The notes under the pieces are model-generated. The model did no database searches and had not been told where the DNA came from. It worked only from the letters and a program-made list of their open reading frames with translations. Below, in pieces: positions 38,745 to 48,590 of a DNA stretch of 64,000 nucleotides (positions within the stretch are counted from its first letter, which is position 1; every line of letters begins with the position of its first letter). The position numbers and the translations under genes were made by a program. Source of the DNA: Pseudomonas sp. Marseille-Q3773 (GTDB lineage: Bacteria > Pseudomonadota > Gammaproteobacteria > Pseudomonadales > Pseudomonadaceae); NCBI RefSeq assembly GCF_916618955.1, contig NZ_OU745390.1, positions 5,076,001 to 5,140,000 on the forward strand, written 5' to 3'.

Positions 38745-40248
38745 GCAACCTGTCTCGCTGCGTGCCTGGGTGGCGGTGCTCGGTGGCTTGTTCGGCTGTT
38801 TCATGGCGGGCATGAACGTGCACGTGACCAGCGCGGCGTTGCCAGAAATCCGCGGCTCGCTCGGTGCCAGTTTCGAGGAAGGCTCATGGATCTCCACCGC
38901 TTACCTGGTCGCCGAGATCGTCATGATTCCCTTGACCGCCTGGCTGGTCGAAGTGTTCTCCATGCGCCGGGTGATGTGGACAGGGTCGTTCATCTTCCTG
39001 CTGGCTTCGATTGCCTGCTCATGGGCACCCAACCTCGAAGCGATGATCATCATCCGGGTTATCCAGGGAGCGGCCGGTGCTGTACTCATCCCGCTTTCCT
39101 TCCAGCTGATCATCACTGAATTGCCGGCCAGCAAGATGGCCATGGGCATGGCACTGTTCAGCCTGGCGAACAGTGTGGCGCAGGCGGCGGGGCCGTCGAT
39201 CGGTGGCTGGCTGACGGATGCCTATTCCTGGCGCTGGATCTTCTACCTGCAACTGGCCCCCGGCATTGCCTTGCTGGCGGCCATTTCCTGGTCGATCGAA
39301 GCCAGGCCGATGAAGCTCGAACTGCTGCGCCACGGCGACTGGGTGGGGATTGCTGCCATGGTGGTCGGCCTTGGCGGGCTGCAGATCGTGCTGGAGGAGG
39401 GCGGGCGGCTGGACTGGTTCGGCTCACGCTTCATCGTGGCGATGGCAGTGGTTGCGGCCATTGCCCTGGTGGTGTTTGTCGGTACCCAGCTCTATGGCAA
39501 GCGTGCATTCATCAACCTGCGGCTGCTCGGGCATTACAACTTCGGCGTCGCCAGCATTGCCATGTTCATTTTCGGTGCCGCGACCTTCGGCCTGGTGTTC
39601 CTGGTACCCAACTACCTGTCCCAGTTGCAAGGTTTCAGTGCCAGCGACGTGGGGGTGGCCCTGATTGCCTACGGCGTGGTGCAGTTGCTGCTGGCCCCGC
39701 TGATGCCACGGCTGATGGCCTGGACCAGTGCCAAGTTCATGGTCGCCAGCGGCTTCCTGATCATGGCGCTTGGCTGCTGGATGGGCGCGAGCCTCAACGC
39801 GGACAGCGCCGACAACATCATCATCCCGTCCACGGTGGTGCGTGGCATTGGCCAGCCGTTCATCATGGTGGCCCTTTCGGTACTGGCAGTCGCCGGCCTG
39901 GACAAGCGCGAAGCGGGTTCGGCCTCGGCGGTTTTCTCGATGTTGCGCAACCTCGGCGGCGCAATCGGCACCGCCGCCCTCACGCAGGTCGTGGCCACCC
40001 GCGAGCGTTTTCACAGCGAACGCATTCATGAGCAGGTGTCGGTGTTCTCCCCGGGGTTGCAGGAGCGGCTTGGGCAGGCCTTGCACACCTGGCTGCCGGC
40101 GCAGCAACAAATACTCGAGGGGGTGGCAAACACAGTTCGTCGCGAAGCCTATCTGATGGCTTACAGCGACGCTTTTTATGTTTCATTTGTAGCGCTGGTG
40201 GGGTGTGCGGTGGCGGCACTCATATTGAGGGCACAACGGGCCAAGTAA
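38734..40248 (+). CDS. EmrB/QacA-family MFS drug exporter (DHA2)
   Basis: This 504-residue, 14-helix major facilitator has motif A-like sequences and motif C-like GPSIGGWLTDAYSWRWIFYL. It would export a toxic or signalling small molecule with proton influx through the tripartite assembly. Its place directly before the mgo/pvf-like cluster suggests that it exports that product or a related one. A terminator follows. Confidence 0.92.
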   Translation: MSTEQPVSLRAWVAVLGGLFGCFMAGMNVHVTSAALPEIRGSLGASFEEGSWISTAYLVAEIVMIPLTAWLVEVFSMRRVMWTGSFIFLLASIACSWAPNLEAMIIIRVIQGAAGAVLIPLSFQLIITELPASKMAMGMALFSLANSVAQAAGPSIGGWLTDAYSWRWIFYLQLAPGIALLAAISWSIEARPMKLELLRHGDWVGIAAMVVGLGGLQIVLEEGGRLDWFGSRFIVAMAVVAAIALVVFVGTQLYGKRAFINLRLLGHYNFGVASIAMFIFGAATFGLVFLVPNYLSQLQGFSASDVGVALIAYGVVQLLLAPLMPRLMAWTSAKFMVASGFLIMALGCWMGASLNADSADNIIIPSTVVRGIGQPFIMVALSVLAVAGLDKREAGSASAVFSMLRNLGGAIGTAALTQVVATRERFHSERIHEQVSVFSPGLQERLGQALHTWLPAQQQILEGVANTVRREAYLMAYSDAFYVSFVALVGCAVAALILRAQRAK

Positions 40249-40351
40249 TCGTATATCAATGAAAATGCTGAGCGGAAAAAAGGAGCCTGCTGCAATGGAT
40301 AGCCCATGCATTATTGAATGACGAGCGCTGTTTTAGTGCGAATTATGCGCC

Positions 40352-40379
40352 GGGTAACTTAGAAATAAGTTGCCCTTTT
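40352..40379 (+). terminator. Terminator after emrB-like gene
   Basis: GGGTAACTTA-gaaa-TAAGTTGCCC with TTTT. The 10-bp stem includes one G-U wobble. It separates the efflux operon from the mgo-like operon, whose promoter must then lie in the AT-rich stretch 40,380-40,520. I see no convincing -35/-10 pair there. Confidence 0.7.
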
Positions 40380-40529
40380 GGCGTGCGTGGAATAAACATG
40401 AAAGTTATAAAAATTTAATGTTTGGCGGTTGCTTTGTAACTTGTGATGTCATAGGTTTTTCTTGGCCAGCGAAAGGCGGTGACACTAAAAACAGCTTCAG
40501 TCACGAAAACCCTGTTAAGCGAGGTAATC

Positions 40530-41306
40530 ATGCACGACCAGAAAGCCGTTCTCGAAAACAACAAGTCCGAACTGGGGAAACACCCGATATTCGCCGAAAT
40601 CAGTTCGCTGCCGGTGTTGCGGACTTTCATGGAGACCCATGTTTTCGCTGTATGGGATTTCATGTCGTTGACCAAGCGCCTGCAGCAGGAACTGACGTGC
40701 ACGGCACTGCCCTGGTTGCCACCGGTCGACCCGGCGGCTGCTCACTTGATCAATGAGATCGTCCTGGGTGAGGAGTCCGACCAGAACCTGCAGGGAGGGC
40801 ACTACAGCCACTTCGAGCTGTACCTGCATGCCATGCAGGAGATCGGTGCCGACACCCGGTGCGTCGAACAATTCGTCGAACTGATGCGCGACGGCGTGAA
40901 CCTGGAGGAGGCCCTGGAGCGTTGCCAGGCTTCACCCGCAGCCGTGCGCTTCGTCACCAACACCATCGAGACTGCCATCAACGCCAAGCCCCACGAGGTA
41001 GCCGCGGCCTTCCTGCACGGACGCGAGAGCGTCATCCCGCGCATGTTCCAGACCATTCTCGACGACTGGGACATCGGCATCGACCAGGCGCCGACCTTCC
41101 GCTATTACCTGCAACGCCATATCGACGTGGACTCAGATGATCATGGGCCCGCCGCCGAGAAACTGCTCGAGCGCCTGGTCAGGGGCGATGCGCAGCGGCA
41201 ACAGGAAGTCTATGCCGCAGCGATTGCGGCGGTGGAAAGCCGTCGCCTGCTATGGGACGAGCTGCGCGCGGAGATGGCCGAAAACGTCGTCGAGTGTGTC
41301 GCATGA
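40530..41306 (+). CDS. mgoB: DUF3050 haem-oxygenase-like protein, MgoB/HamB type
   Basis: This 258-residue helical protein is of the DUF3050 haem-oxygenase-like class. Marks are [34 protein letters not shown] and [14 protein letters not shown]. In mgo and ham loci this gene is the first dedicated gene of diazeniumdiolate synthesis, probably a di-iron or haem-like oxygenase step. I start at the ATG with GAGG 5 nt upstream; an upstream in-frame ATG at 40479 lacks a site. It overlaps the cupin gene by 4 nt. Confidence 0.85.
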   Translation: MHDQKAVLENNKSELGKHPIFAEISSLPVLRTFMETHVFAVWDFMSLTKRLQQELTCTALPWLPPVDPAAAHLINEIVLGEESDQNLQGGHYSHFELYLHAMQEIGADTRCVEQFVELMRDGVNLEEALERCQASPAAVRFVTNTIETAINAKPHEVAAAFLHGRESVIPRMFQTILDDWDIGIDQAPTFRYYLQRHIDVDSDDHGPAAEKLLERLVRGDAQRQQEVYAAAIAAVESRRLLWDELRAEMAENVVECVA

Positions 41307-41650
41307 AGTTTTCGGTGATCGAGCCGGAGCAGGCCGAATGGCAAGCGGTGCCCAGCGAGCGGGGGATCACCCTGACAGTGTTCAGGGACACCCTGGACGC
41401 AGCAACGCGTACGGGGGTTCGCACGCGGCTGGTGCGCTTCGCGCCAGGCGGTGGCACGCGGGAAATCTATACCCATGACTACCACGAGGAAGTCTATCTG
41501 ATCGAAGGCGACCAGGTTGAACATGCAGCCCCCGGTCGCCCACTCAAGCGCTATGCAGAAGGCAGTTATTTCTACCGCCAGGCGCATACCGAGCACGGGC
41601 CGTTTCATTCGGAAAATGGCTGCCTGTTGTTTGAGGTTCATTATTACTGA
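41303..41650 (+). CDS. Small cupin protein of the mgo/ham-type operon
   Basis: This 115-residue single-domain cupin has the motif 1-like region [18 protein letters not shown] and the motif 2-like [17 protein letters not shown]. Histidines and Glu could hold a metal. It is fused by ATGA overlap between the DUF3050 and N-oxygenase genes. As I recall, the classical four-gene mgo operon lacks a cupin while fragin (ham) clusters have one, so this layout may be closer to ham. A role in the N-N bond or oxime chemistry is inference. Confidence 0.75.
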   Translation: MKFSVIEPEQAEWQAVPSERGITLTVFRDTLDAATRTGVRTRLVRFAPGGGTREIYTHDYHEEVYLIEGDQVEHAAPGRPLKRYAEGSYFYRQAHTEHGPFHSENGCLLFEVHYY

Positions 41651-41668
41651 GTGGCAGGGCGCAAGCAG

Positions 41669-42598
41669 ATGAATGCACATGAATATCAGTCGTTTGCCGA
41701 GCTATGGGAGCGTCGCGCGACAATACGCACGCGTCCCAGGCGAACAGTGGAAGATGATGGAAAGTTGATTTACCCGACCAGCCGTCAGCCACTGGTGACC
41801 AGCGAAGTGTTTTTGCAGAAGTGTTCGCATCTCAGAGACTTCGCGCTGGTACAAAGTTTGTACAAGTTTATTAACGACGTGGTGATTTTCGAAACTGAGA
41901 TAGTTGACAAGACGGCGCGTAGTATCGCCAAGGACAACTTTCCCATCCGCTTTCCGTTTGCCTGCCGCTACGATGCCATGACCGTCGTCGTCGACGAGGA
42001 CTACCACGCGCTGGTGGCCATGGACTACTTGCAGCAGACCATCGAACTGACCGGGATCGAGCCGATTGCCCTGCCCCAGGAAATCGAGTTGAGTCGCTCG
42101 ATTCCCAACGCGATGGAAATGGCGCCGGACCACCTGAAAGCCGCGGTCGAACTCATTTGTGTCGCGGTCGCGGAAAATACCCTGACCAACGATGTGGCGG
42201 CATTTGCGCGTGACGACACCGTCAAGGAGTCGGTCAAGGGCCTGATGGCCGACCACCTGGCCGACGAAGGGCGCCACTCGAGCTTCTGGGCGCGTCTGAC
42301 GCGCATCTACTGGAGCACCGCATCGGCAGAGGACCGCGCCACCATCGCCTCGATCCTGCCGGTTTTCCTGCAGCATTACCTGACCAATGACATCCAGAAG
42401 CACTTCGACCTGGCCTTGGTCGATAGCCTCGACACGCCAGAGCAGGTCAAGGTGGCTTTGCGTGAAGAAGTCGAGGCCATGGCCTTCCCGATCACTGCCG
42501 GGCACCCCCTGGTAGGCAACATCATGCGGTTTTTCCAGACGAGCACGATGCTCGAAGATCCAGCCGTACAGGCCTCCCTGGCCGCTTACCGGCTCTGA
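41669..42598 (+). CDS. mgoC: AurF-type di-iron N-oxygenase, MgoC/PvfB/HamC type
   Basis: This protein of about 309 residues belongs to the p-aminobenzoate N-oxygenase (AurF) family, which oxidises amines through a di-iron centre. Ligand motifs are visible in VVVDEDYHALVAMD, VAVAENTLTNDV and LADEGRHSSFWARL, giving the expected Glu/Asp and two ExxH-like helices. In mgo/pvf systems the homologue N-oxidises leucine or valine. I prefer the ATG at 41669; a GTG at 41651 directly after the cupin stop is possible. Confidence 0.87.
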   Translation: MNAHEYQSFAELWERRATIRTRPRRTVEDDGKLIYPTSRQPLVTSEVFLQKCSHLRDFALVQSLYKFINDVVIFETEIVDKTARSIAKDNFPIRFPFACRYDAMTVVVDEDYHALVAMDYLQQTIELTGIEPIALPQEIELSRSIPNAMEMAPDHLKAAVELICVAVAENTLTNDVAAFARDDTVKESVKGLMADHLADEGRHSSFWARLTRIYWSTASAEDRATIASILPVFLQHYLTNDIQKHFDLALVDSLDTPEQVKVALREEVEAMAFPITAGHPLVGNIMRFFQTSTMLEDPAVQASLAAYRL

Positions 42599-42618
42599 CT
42601 TCAACGGAAGGAACTCCG

Positions 42619-45600
42619 ATGAGACGTTTAGACATTCTGCTGTGCGGGAGCAGCCGAGGGCTTGCCCGCCTGGCCGGCGAATTGCGCCAGATGGGCCACC
42701 AGGCCCACCTGCTGGAAACCCCGGCCAGCTTCGATCATTGGCAACTGCACGCCTCGGACCTGATCATCGATGACGCAACCCTGGCCGCCTGGCCAGAACT
42801 GGGCAGTACCTGGCAGATCTCGTTGCGGGCGGCCGGCAGCGACCTGGGCAATCCTGCGTCCGGCCTGCAGCTGCAACTGATGGCACGTGAAGGTAGCCAG
42901 CCGTGGCGCTGCCTGGAGCTTGTGGCGGTGCCAGCACCGGCTTCGGGCAACGGTGCCGACCTGGTTGCCAGTGCCTTGCAGGAGCTGGTCGAGGCAACTG
43001 CGGCCCATGTCAGTGGTTACTCGCGCAACGACGACTACTTCAGCCAATGCCACCTGCAAGCTGCGCCTGCTATAGCGTCGGCGGGGCTCGATACCCTGGA
43101 TGCACTGGCCTTCGCGCACCGCTGCAACATGACCGCGGCGCCGGCGATCAGCGAGGCAGCCGAGGTCTCGTTCATCCAGCGCCTGGCTGCCAGCATGGTC
43201 GCGCATCACGCTGCCCCGGCGCTGTTGGTCGAGGGGCGTTACATCAGCTACCGCGAACTGCATGCCATGAGCGTGGCGATCCAGGAAAGGTTGCTGCCGT
43301 TACTGGCTGAGCAGGACGGGCAGGCCGTGGTCGCCGTAGCCCTGGGCAAGGGCCTTGCGCTCTACGCCTCGGTTCTGGCGGTACTGGGTTGCGGGGCGAT
43401 CTATCTTCCGCTCGACCCGCAGCACCCGGCCGAACGCCGGGCCATGATTGTCGAACACGCCCGGGCTGAGGTCATCATCCACGACGGCAAAATGGCAACG
43501 CCCGATGCCTGTGTGGCACTTGACGTAAGCCAGCTAAGCGCTGTCCACCACGGCGTCGACGGCCATGATGCGGTCGCCCTGGCGGCACACCAGTCGCTGC
43601 TGCGCGGCGCCTGGGAGGCCGAGCGGGCTTGCGTGGCCATCTATACCTCGGGCACTACCGGAACGCCCAAGGGGGTGCTCCTTTCGGTAGCCAACCTCAG
43701 CCATTTCTGTGCCTGGTATGGCGAACATGTGCAGGTCGGCCCGCAGACGCGTGCATTGCAGTTCTCCACGATCAACTTCGATGCATCCATGCTGGACATC
43801 TTCCCGACCCTGATCGAAGGGGGTTGCCTGATCGTGCCCAGCGAGGACCAGCGTCGTGATCCCGCTGCCCTGGCGCAGCTGATCGGGCAGGCCGGCGTCA
43901 GCCATGCCTTCCTGCCACCGGCCTTGCTCAGCATCATGCCGCTGGACAGCCTGCACGGCATCCGGCACCTCGTGACCGGCGGTGATGTATGCGAGCCGCA
44001 CGTCATCGATGGACTGGGTGCACACTGCTACTTGCACAATATCTATGGGCCAACCGAGACGACGGTGCTGGCTACCAGCCGCGTGATGCGCCCAGGCGAC
44101 TCCAATCGCCTGCTGGGCCTGCCGATCGCCAATACCCGCCTTTACCTGCTGGACGAGCAGGGCCTGCCGGTGGCCCAGGGGGAAAGCGGCGAGGTCTACA
44201 TTGCCGGGCCAGGGGTAGGGCTGGGCTACCTGAACAACGCCAGCGCAACCCAGGAGCGCTATGTTTCAGGTGCGGGTGGCCTGCAAGGTGAGCGGCTGTA
44301 CCGCACCGGCGACCTGGCACGCTGGGGCAGCGAAGGCCTGGAGATCATCGGGCGCCTGGACAACCAGGTGAAGATCCGCGGCTTTCGCGTCGAACCTGAA
44401 GAGGTCGAGCACGTTCTGCGCGGCAGCAACCTGTTCGCCCAGCTCGCCGTGGTCGTCGACGAACAGCGGCGCATCGCAGCGTTCTGCGCCGAACCCAGGA
44501 CGATGGATGCGCAAGGCGCCATGTCGGCATTGCAGGCGCATGCCGAAAAGCATCTGCCCGACTACATGCGCCCGTCGCGGTGGCGTCTGCTGGACACCCT
44601 GCCGGCCACGGCCAACGGCAAGTTCGATCGCAAGGCGCTGCGCCTGTTGCCCGACGACAGTCGCCAGCGGCAGGTACGTGAGCAACCGCTGAGTGCCGGC
44701 TTGCAGCAGCTGTTGCCCATCTGGGCCAACCTGCTGGAAATGGATGCGGACGAGATCGGCCTGGACGACAGCTTCTTCAACCTGGGTGGGCACTCGATCC
44801 TGCTTTCACGCATGCTCATGGACATCCGCCAGTCGTTCGGCAAAGGGGTATCGATCAACCGTTTCATCGAGTTGCCTACCCTCGCCAATCTCGACCGCCT
44901 GCTTGCCCAGGACGAGACCACCGATGCGGTGGTCAGCCCCAGGGCGCTGGCCGACGCCAACCTCAGTGTCGAGCTCGATATCCTGCCGCTCAGCCAGCTG
45001 GGCGACCTGCACAAGGTCATTGTCACCGGCGCCAATGGCTTCCTCGGGGTGCATATCGTCGAAGCCCTGCTGGAGCTGGGTTCTACCGAAGTGGCCTGCC
45101 TGGTGCGCGCCAGTGCAGGGCAGACGGCAGAGCAGCGTTTCGCCCAGGCACTGGTCGACAACCGCCTGGAACACCTGGACATGAGCCGCGTGCGGGTGCT
45201 GGCGGCGGATATCAGCCAGCCGTTGCTGGGGCTGAGTGCCGAAGCGTACGAACAGCTCGACCGGGATTACGGCGTGCTGATCTACAACGCCGCCAACGTC
45301 AATCACGTGCTCGACTACGAGTCCTTGGTCAAGGACAACGTGGCGCCGGTGATCGAGTGCCTGAAGTTGTGCGAAGGGCGCAGGAAGAAGATCTTCAATT
45401 TCATCTCGACCTTGTCCGCCTCAAGCAGCGTCGATGCGCAAGGCCGGGTGCTGGAGACACCGCCTGCCGCGACACCCCCGATCTACATCCGCAACGGCTA
45501 CAACCTGTCCAAGTGGGTGGGTGAGCGCATTCTGTGGAATGCCAGCGAACGGGGTGTGAAAGTGAACCTCTACCGCCCTGGCAACATTGCCTTCAACACC

Positions 45601-46086
45601 CGCACGGGGGTCTGCCAGCCCCATCAGAACCGGCTGATGCTGATGCTCAAAGGTTCGCTGCAACTCAAGGAAGTGCCGCAGCTGTCGCTCAACTTCGACC
45701 TGATGCCGGTGGACTTCCTGGCGCGGTTCATCGGCTTCCATGCCAGCCGTCATGTCAGCAGCCGGGCCGTGTTCAACCTGCACAACCCGGAACCTCTGAG
45801 CTGGGATACCTATGTCGAAGCGTTTCGCCCCATGGGCCACGACTTCAAGTGGGTACCGGTCAGCGACTGGCAGCGGCGGTTATCGACCATCGAGAGCGAC
45901 AACGCGCTGTTCGGCGTGGTCGGTTTCTACCTCAATGGCTTCGAAGAAGACATTGGCGACATCTCGATGATCGAACACGGCAACGCTCGCCACGGTATCC
46001 ACATCATGGGCGAGGCATACCCCGCCAAGAGCCCGACGCTGTTGCGCCTGGGCTGTGAATTCCTCAAAGAAATCGACTTCATCTGA
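42619..46086 (+). CDS. mgoA: NRPS with A-T-R architecture, MgoA/PvfC/HamD type
   Basis: This 1155-residue single-module synthetase lacks a condensation domain. Residues 1 to about 180 form a formyltransferase-like N-terminal region (RRLDILLCGSSRGLARLAGE). The adenylation domain spans about 185-680, with A3 YTSGTTGTPKG and the A10 lysine in LPATANGKFDRKAL. A carrier domain follows, with the phosphopantetheine serine in FNLGGHSILL (about 724). A thioester reductase spans about 795-1155 (VIVTGANGFLGVHIVEALLE, YNLSKWVGERIL). In mgo/pvf systems it loads leucine or valine and releases it reductively. Confidence 0.93.
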   Translation: MRRLDILLCGSSRGLARLAGELRQMGHQAHLLETPASFDHWQLHASDLIIDDATLAAWPELGSTWQISLRAAGSDLGNPASGLQLQLMAREGSQPWRCLELVAVPAPASGNGADLVASALQELVEATAAHVSGYSRNDDYFSQCHLQAAPAIASAGLDTLDALAFAHRCNMTAAPAISEAAEVSFIQRLAASMVAHHAAPALLVEGRYISYRELHAMSVAIQERLLPLLAEQDGQAVVAVALGKGLALYASVLAVLGCGAIYLPLDPQHPAERRAMIVEHARAEVIIHDGKMATPDACVALDVSQLSAVHHGVDGHDAVALAAHQSLLRGAWEAERACVAIYTSGTTGTPKGVLLSVANLSHFCAWYGEHVQVGPQTRALQFSTINFDASMLDIFPTLIEGGCLIVPSEDQRRDPAALAQLIGQAGVSHAFLPPALLSIMPLDSLHGIRHLVTGGDVCEPHVIDGLGAHCYLHNIYGPTETTVLATSRVMRPGDSNRLLGLPIANTRLYLLDEQGLPVAQGESGEVYIAGPGVGLGYLNNASATQERYVSGAGGLQGERLYRTGDLARWGSEGLEIIGRLDNQVKIRGFRVEPEEVEHVLRGSNLFAQLAVVVDEQRRIAAFCAEPRTMDAQGAMSALQAHAEKHLPDYMRPSRWRLLDTLPATANGKFDRKALRLLPDDSRQRQVREQPLSAGLQQLLPIWANLLEMDADEIGLDDSFFNLGGHSILLSRMLMDIRQSFGKGVSINRFIELPTLANLDRLLAQDETTDAVVSPRALADANLSVELDILPLSQLGDLHKVIVTGANGFLGVHIVEALLELGSTEVACLVRASAGQTAEQRFAQALVDNRLEHLDMSRVRVLAADISQPLLGLSAEAYEQLDRDYGVLIYNAANVNHVLDYESLVKDNVAPVIECLKLCEGRRKKIFNFISTLSASSSVDAQGRVLETPPAATPPIYIRNGYNLSKWVGERILWNASERGVKVNLYRPGNIAFNTRTGVCQPHQNRLMLMLKGSLQLKEVPQLSLNFDLMPVDFLARFIGFHASRHVSSRAVFNLHNPEPLSWDTYVEAFRPMGHDFKWVPVSDWQRRLSTIESDNALFGVVGFYLNGFEEDIGDISMIEHGNARHGIHIMGEAYPAKSPTLLRLGCEFLKEIDFI

Positions 46087-46106
46087 CTGATCGAAAGGAG
46101 CTGGAC

Positions 46107-46574
46107 ATGCAACATTGCGAACCCGATACCCTGATCAAGAACCCTGTTGGAGAGGCCGTGGTGGCCGCCGTTACAGTGAATGCCGATGCCAGAAGCGTGT
46201 GGAATATCGTCGGTAATTTTGCCGGCTTCCCGGTCTTCATCCCGGCGCTTTCGCATATCGAGATGACCGGCACGGGCGTACGTTCAGTGCGCAAGAAGCT
46301 GTTCAAGGACGGCAACGTCGTGATCGAGCAGCTCAACACGCACGACGATCAGCGTATGGTCATGACCTGGTCGCTTATCTACACATCCTTGAACATCGGC
46401 AACCTCTGGGCGCGCATGGAAGTCCAGGAGCAGGGGCCAGGTAAGTCGTTGGCTACCTGGACCATCATCGGCGAGCCCTACACCGGGGGCCAGGAAGACC
46501 GGCCGGCATTCCAGGCATTTCTGCAAAGCTTTGCCGATGGTGCGATGAACAACGTCAAACAGATGTTCGCCTGA
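46107..46574 (+). CDS. mgoD: SRPBCC/polyketide-cyclase-like protein, MgoD/HamE type
   Basis: This 155-residue START-like fold has the VNADARSVWNIVGNFAGFPV opening and the C-terminal helix FADGAMNNVKQMFA. The fold has a hydrophobic cavity and often binds or cyclises small products. It closes the operon as in mgo (BCAD order) and ham loci. AGGAG lies 7 nt before the ATG. Confidence 0.85.
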   Translation: MQHCEPDTLIKNPVGEAVVAAVTVNADARSVWNIVGNFAGFPVFIPALSHIEMTGTGVRSVRKKLFKDGNVVIEQLNTHDDQRMVMTWSLIYTSLNIGNLWARMEVQEQGPGKSLATWTIIGEPYTGGQEDRPAFQAFLQSFADGAMNNVKQMFA

Positions 46575-46590
46575 TCATTACGCGCTTGCA

Positions 46591-46628
46591 AACGAAGCCC
46601 GCCCCTCTCAGGAGGGGCGGGCTTCGTT
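46591..46628. terminator. Bidirectional terminator between mgo-like operon and AraC gene
   Basis: AACGAAGCCCGCCCCTC-tcag-GAGGGGCGGGCTTCGTT is a perfect 17-bp stem, serving both convergent transcripts. Confidence 0.9.
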
Positions 46629-46631
46629 GCG

Positions 46632-47450
46632 TTAGAAGGCCAGGCCGCGCAAGGATCTCGACCAGCGTGAAGGTGAAATGCCGTATGCCTTCTTGAAATG
46701 CTTGGACATGTGGCTCTGGTCGAAAAAGCCCGCTGCTACTGCGGCGTCCGTGAGGCTCATGCCGCCGAAGATGTATGTCTTGACGCGGTCCAGTCGTCGC
46801 ATGGTCAGGTAGCGGTGGGGGCTGGTGCCGTAATAAGCGCGGAAATCCTTGGACAGGCTCCAGCGATCCCGGTTGGCGCATGCAGCGAGGTCGTCCAGGG
46901 TGATGTTCTGTTCCACGCAGTCATCCATGAATTCCCGGGCACGCCGTGCTGCCCCATAGTCGTGGAGCGTCCTGGTCACCGGGCATTTGCAGACTGTCTG
47001 AAGGACACTGACCAGGCCGAACAGCGAATCGTCTTCTTCGAGCGGGTCCAGGTTGTCGTCCATTGCCGACAGAATGGTATCCGTCGCTGCTGCCAGGCGT
47101 GGGTCTTGGGAAATGCCGCCCTGCAAGAAAGGCAAGGGTTTTCCGTTGAGGATTTCCTGGACCAGCGCCGGCGTGATGTAGAGCATCCGATAGCGAAAAC
47201 CGGCGGATGACCCTGCGTGGCCGTCGTGCTCTTCGTCTGGATGCAGGACGAGTGTTTCGCCGGGAAGGCTGTTCCTGTGGGCTCCGCGGTATTTGAAGCT
47301 CTGCACACCCGAAAGCGTCCGGCCTATGGCGTAGGTATCATGACGGTGCGGATCGAAGCCGTGGGCACTGAAATAGGCTTCCAGACGCTCGATTTTGGAG
47401 GAGTGGGGGGCATGCTTCACCCAGTCCGTGGAAGAAGGAAGTTCTGTCAT
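46632..47450 (-). CDS. AraC-family regulator (AraC_binding plus HTH_18)
   Basis: This 272-residue regulator has an N-terminal cupin sensor (FDPHRHDTYAIGRTLSGVQS, then GETLVLHPDEEHDGHAG). The C-terminal DNA-binding domain has ITLDDLAACANRDRWSLSKD and AAVAAGFFDQSHMSKHFKKA. It lies 155 bp behind the quinone oxidoreductase gene, so it may be read with the eleven-gene operon or from its own promoter. I start at MTELPSSTDW with GGTGGA upstream. The neighbouring LysE genes fit the AraC/LysE pairing often seen for amino acid exporters. Confidence 0.87.
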   Translation of the reverse strand: MTELPSSTDWVKHAPHSSKIERLEAYFSAHGFDPHRHDTYAIGRTLSGVQSFKYRGAHRNSLPGETLVLHPDEEHDGHAGSSAGFRYRMLYITPALVQEILNGKPLPFLQGGISQDPRLAAATDTILSAMDDNLDPLEEDDSLFGLVSVLQTVCKCPVTRTLHDYGAARRAREFMDDCVEQNITLDDLAACANRDRWSLSKDFRAYYGTSPHRYLTMRRLDRVKTYIFGGMSLTDAAVAAGFFDQSHMSKHFKKAYGISPSRWSRSLRGLAF

Positions 47451-47605
47451 GAGTCCACCATTCAAGAAAAACAAACGATCGACAGGACCGTCCCCGGATA
47501 TTCGCAGTGGCAACCTGGCGCGTCCTTGCCTTTGGATCCAAAACTCCATTCAGTATAAAGTCTCAGACCGTCCCTGGTATGAAACTTTTGAGTAGAGCGG
47601 ACCGT

Positions 47606-48580
47606 CTACGGCCGCAGTATGACCGACCCGGTACTGGATCGGCTCTCCAGCAGGCGATGGGCGTCGGCTACCTGTTCGATCGGAAAGCAGGCACCGGTGC
47701 GCACCTCGAGACCGTGGCGTATCTCGTCGAAGAGCTCGGCAGCCAGGCTGCGCAACGAGCGCGCGTCGGCGATGTAGTCAAACAATATCGGTCGGCTCAC
47801 TGTCACTGAGCCCGCTTTGGCCAGATCTGCCAGCCTCACGCCTTCCACCGGCCCCGATGCGTTGCCGAAACTGACGATATGGCCGAGGCGGGATACGGCG
47901 GCCAGGGATGCCGCCCATGTCGAGCGCCCGATCGAGTCATAGACCACGTCGGCACCCTTGCCGTGAGTCAGCAAGCGCACCGTGGACGGGACATCGCTAT
48001 CGGCAAGTACCGCGTGGGCAGCGCCCAGGTTGCGGATGAGCTTGGCTTTCGCCGGTGTGGAAACCACTCCGATCAACTTGATATTGCGACGAGCCGCCAG
48101 TTGGCACGCCAGTGATCCAACTCCCCCGGCGGCTGCGTAGAACAAGACGTTGTCCTCGGGTGTCGGCGTTGCAACCCGGGTCAACAACGCCAGCGCTGTC
48201 AGCCCTTTGAGCAAGCCGGCGGCGGCGACTTCGAATGAAATGTCTGCAGGAAGCGGCACTAGCTTCGTCTGGTCCACCACATGGCAGGTCGAATAGGCCC
48301 CCAGGGGCGACTGTACGTAGGCAACCCGGTCACCGACGGTGAACTGGTGCACGTCTGGCCCCACGGCCATGACGACACCGGCCGCTTCCGTACCCAGACC
48401 GCTGGGTAGGCTGGGAGGTGTGTATAGCCCTGAGCGGTAATAGGTGTCGATGTAGTTGACGCCTATGGCCTCGTTGCGCACCAGCACCTCGGTGCCGGTA
48501 ATAGCGTCGATGGCGGCTTCACCGAGGCGCAATGCCTCGGGCCCACCGTGGTGATTGATATAGACCTTCAGCGTCTTCAT
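47606..48580 (-). CDS. NADPH quinone oxidoreductase-like (zinc-free MDR family)
   Basis: The 324-residue protein follows the QOR pattern: HHGGPEALRLGEAAID, GVNYIDTYYRSGLY, LPSGLGTEAAGVVMAVG and the nucleotide fold YAAAGGVGSLACQLA. Medium-chain reductases of this type act on enones or quinones with NADPH. Being last in a biosynthetic operon, it could reduce an unsaturated intermediate or protect against a reactive product. The start follows AGGA and lies 10 bp after the LysE gene. Confidence 0.87.
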   Translation of the reverse strand: MKTLKVYINHHGGPEALRLGEAAIDAITGTEVLVRNEAIGVNYIDTYYRSGLYTPPSLPSGLGTEAAGVVMAVGPDVHQFTVGDRVAYVQSPLGAYSTCHVVDQTKLVPLPADISFEVAAAGLLKGLTALALLTRVATPTPEDNVLFYAAAGGVGSLACQLAARRNIKLIGVVSTPAKAKLIRNLGAAHAVLADSDVPSTVRLLTHGKGADVVYDSIGRSTWAASLAAVSRLGHIVSFGNASGPVEGVRLADLAKAGSVTVSRPILFDYIADARSLRSLAAELFDEIRHGLEVRTGACFPIEQVADAHRLLESRSSTGSVILRP

Positions 48581-48590
48581 GCACAGGTTC

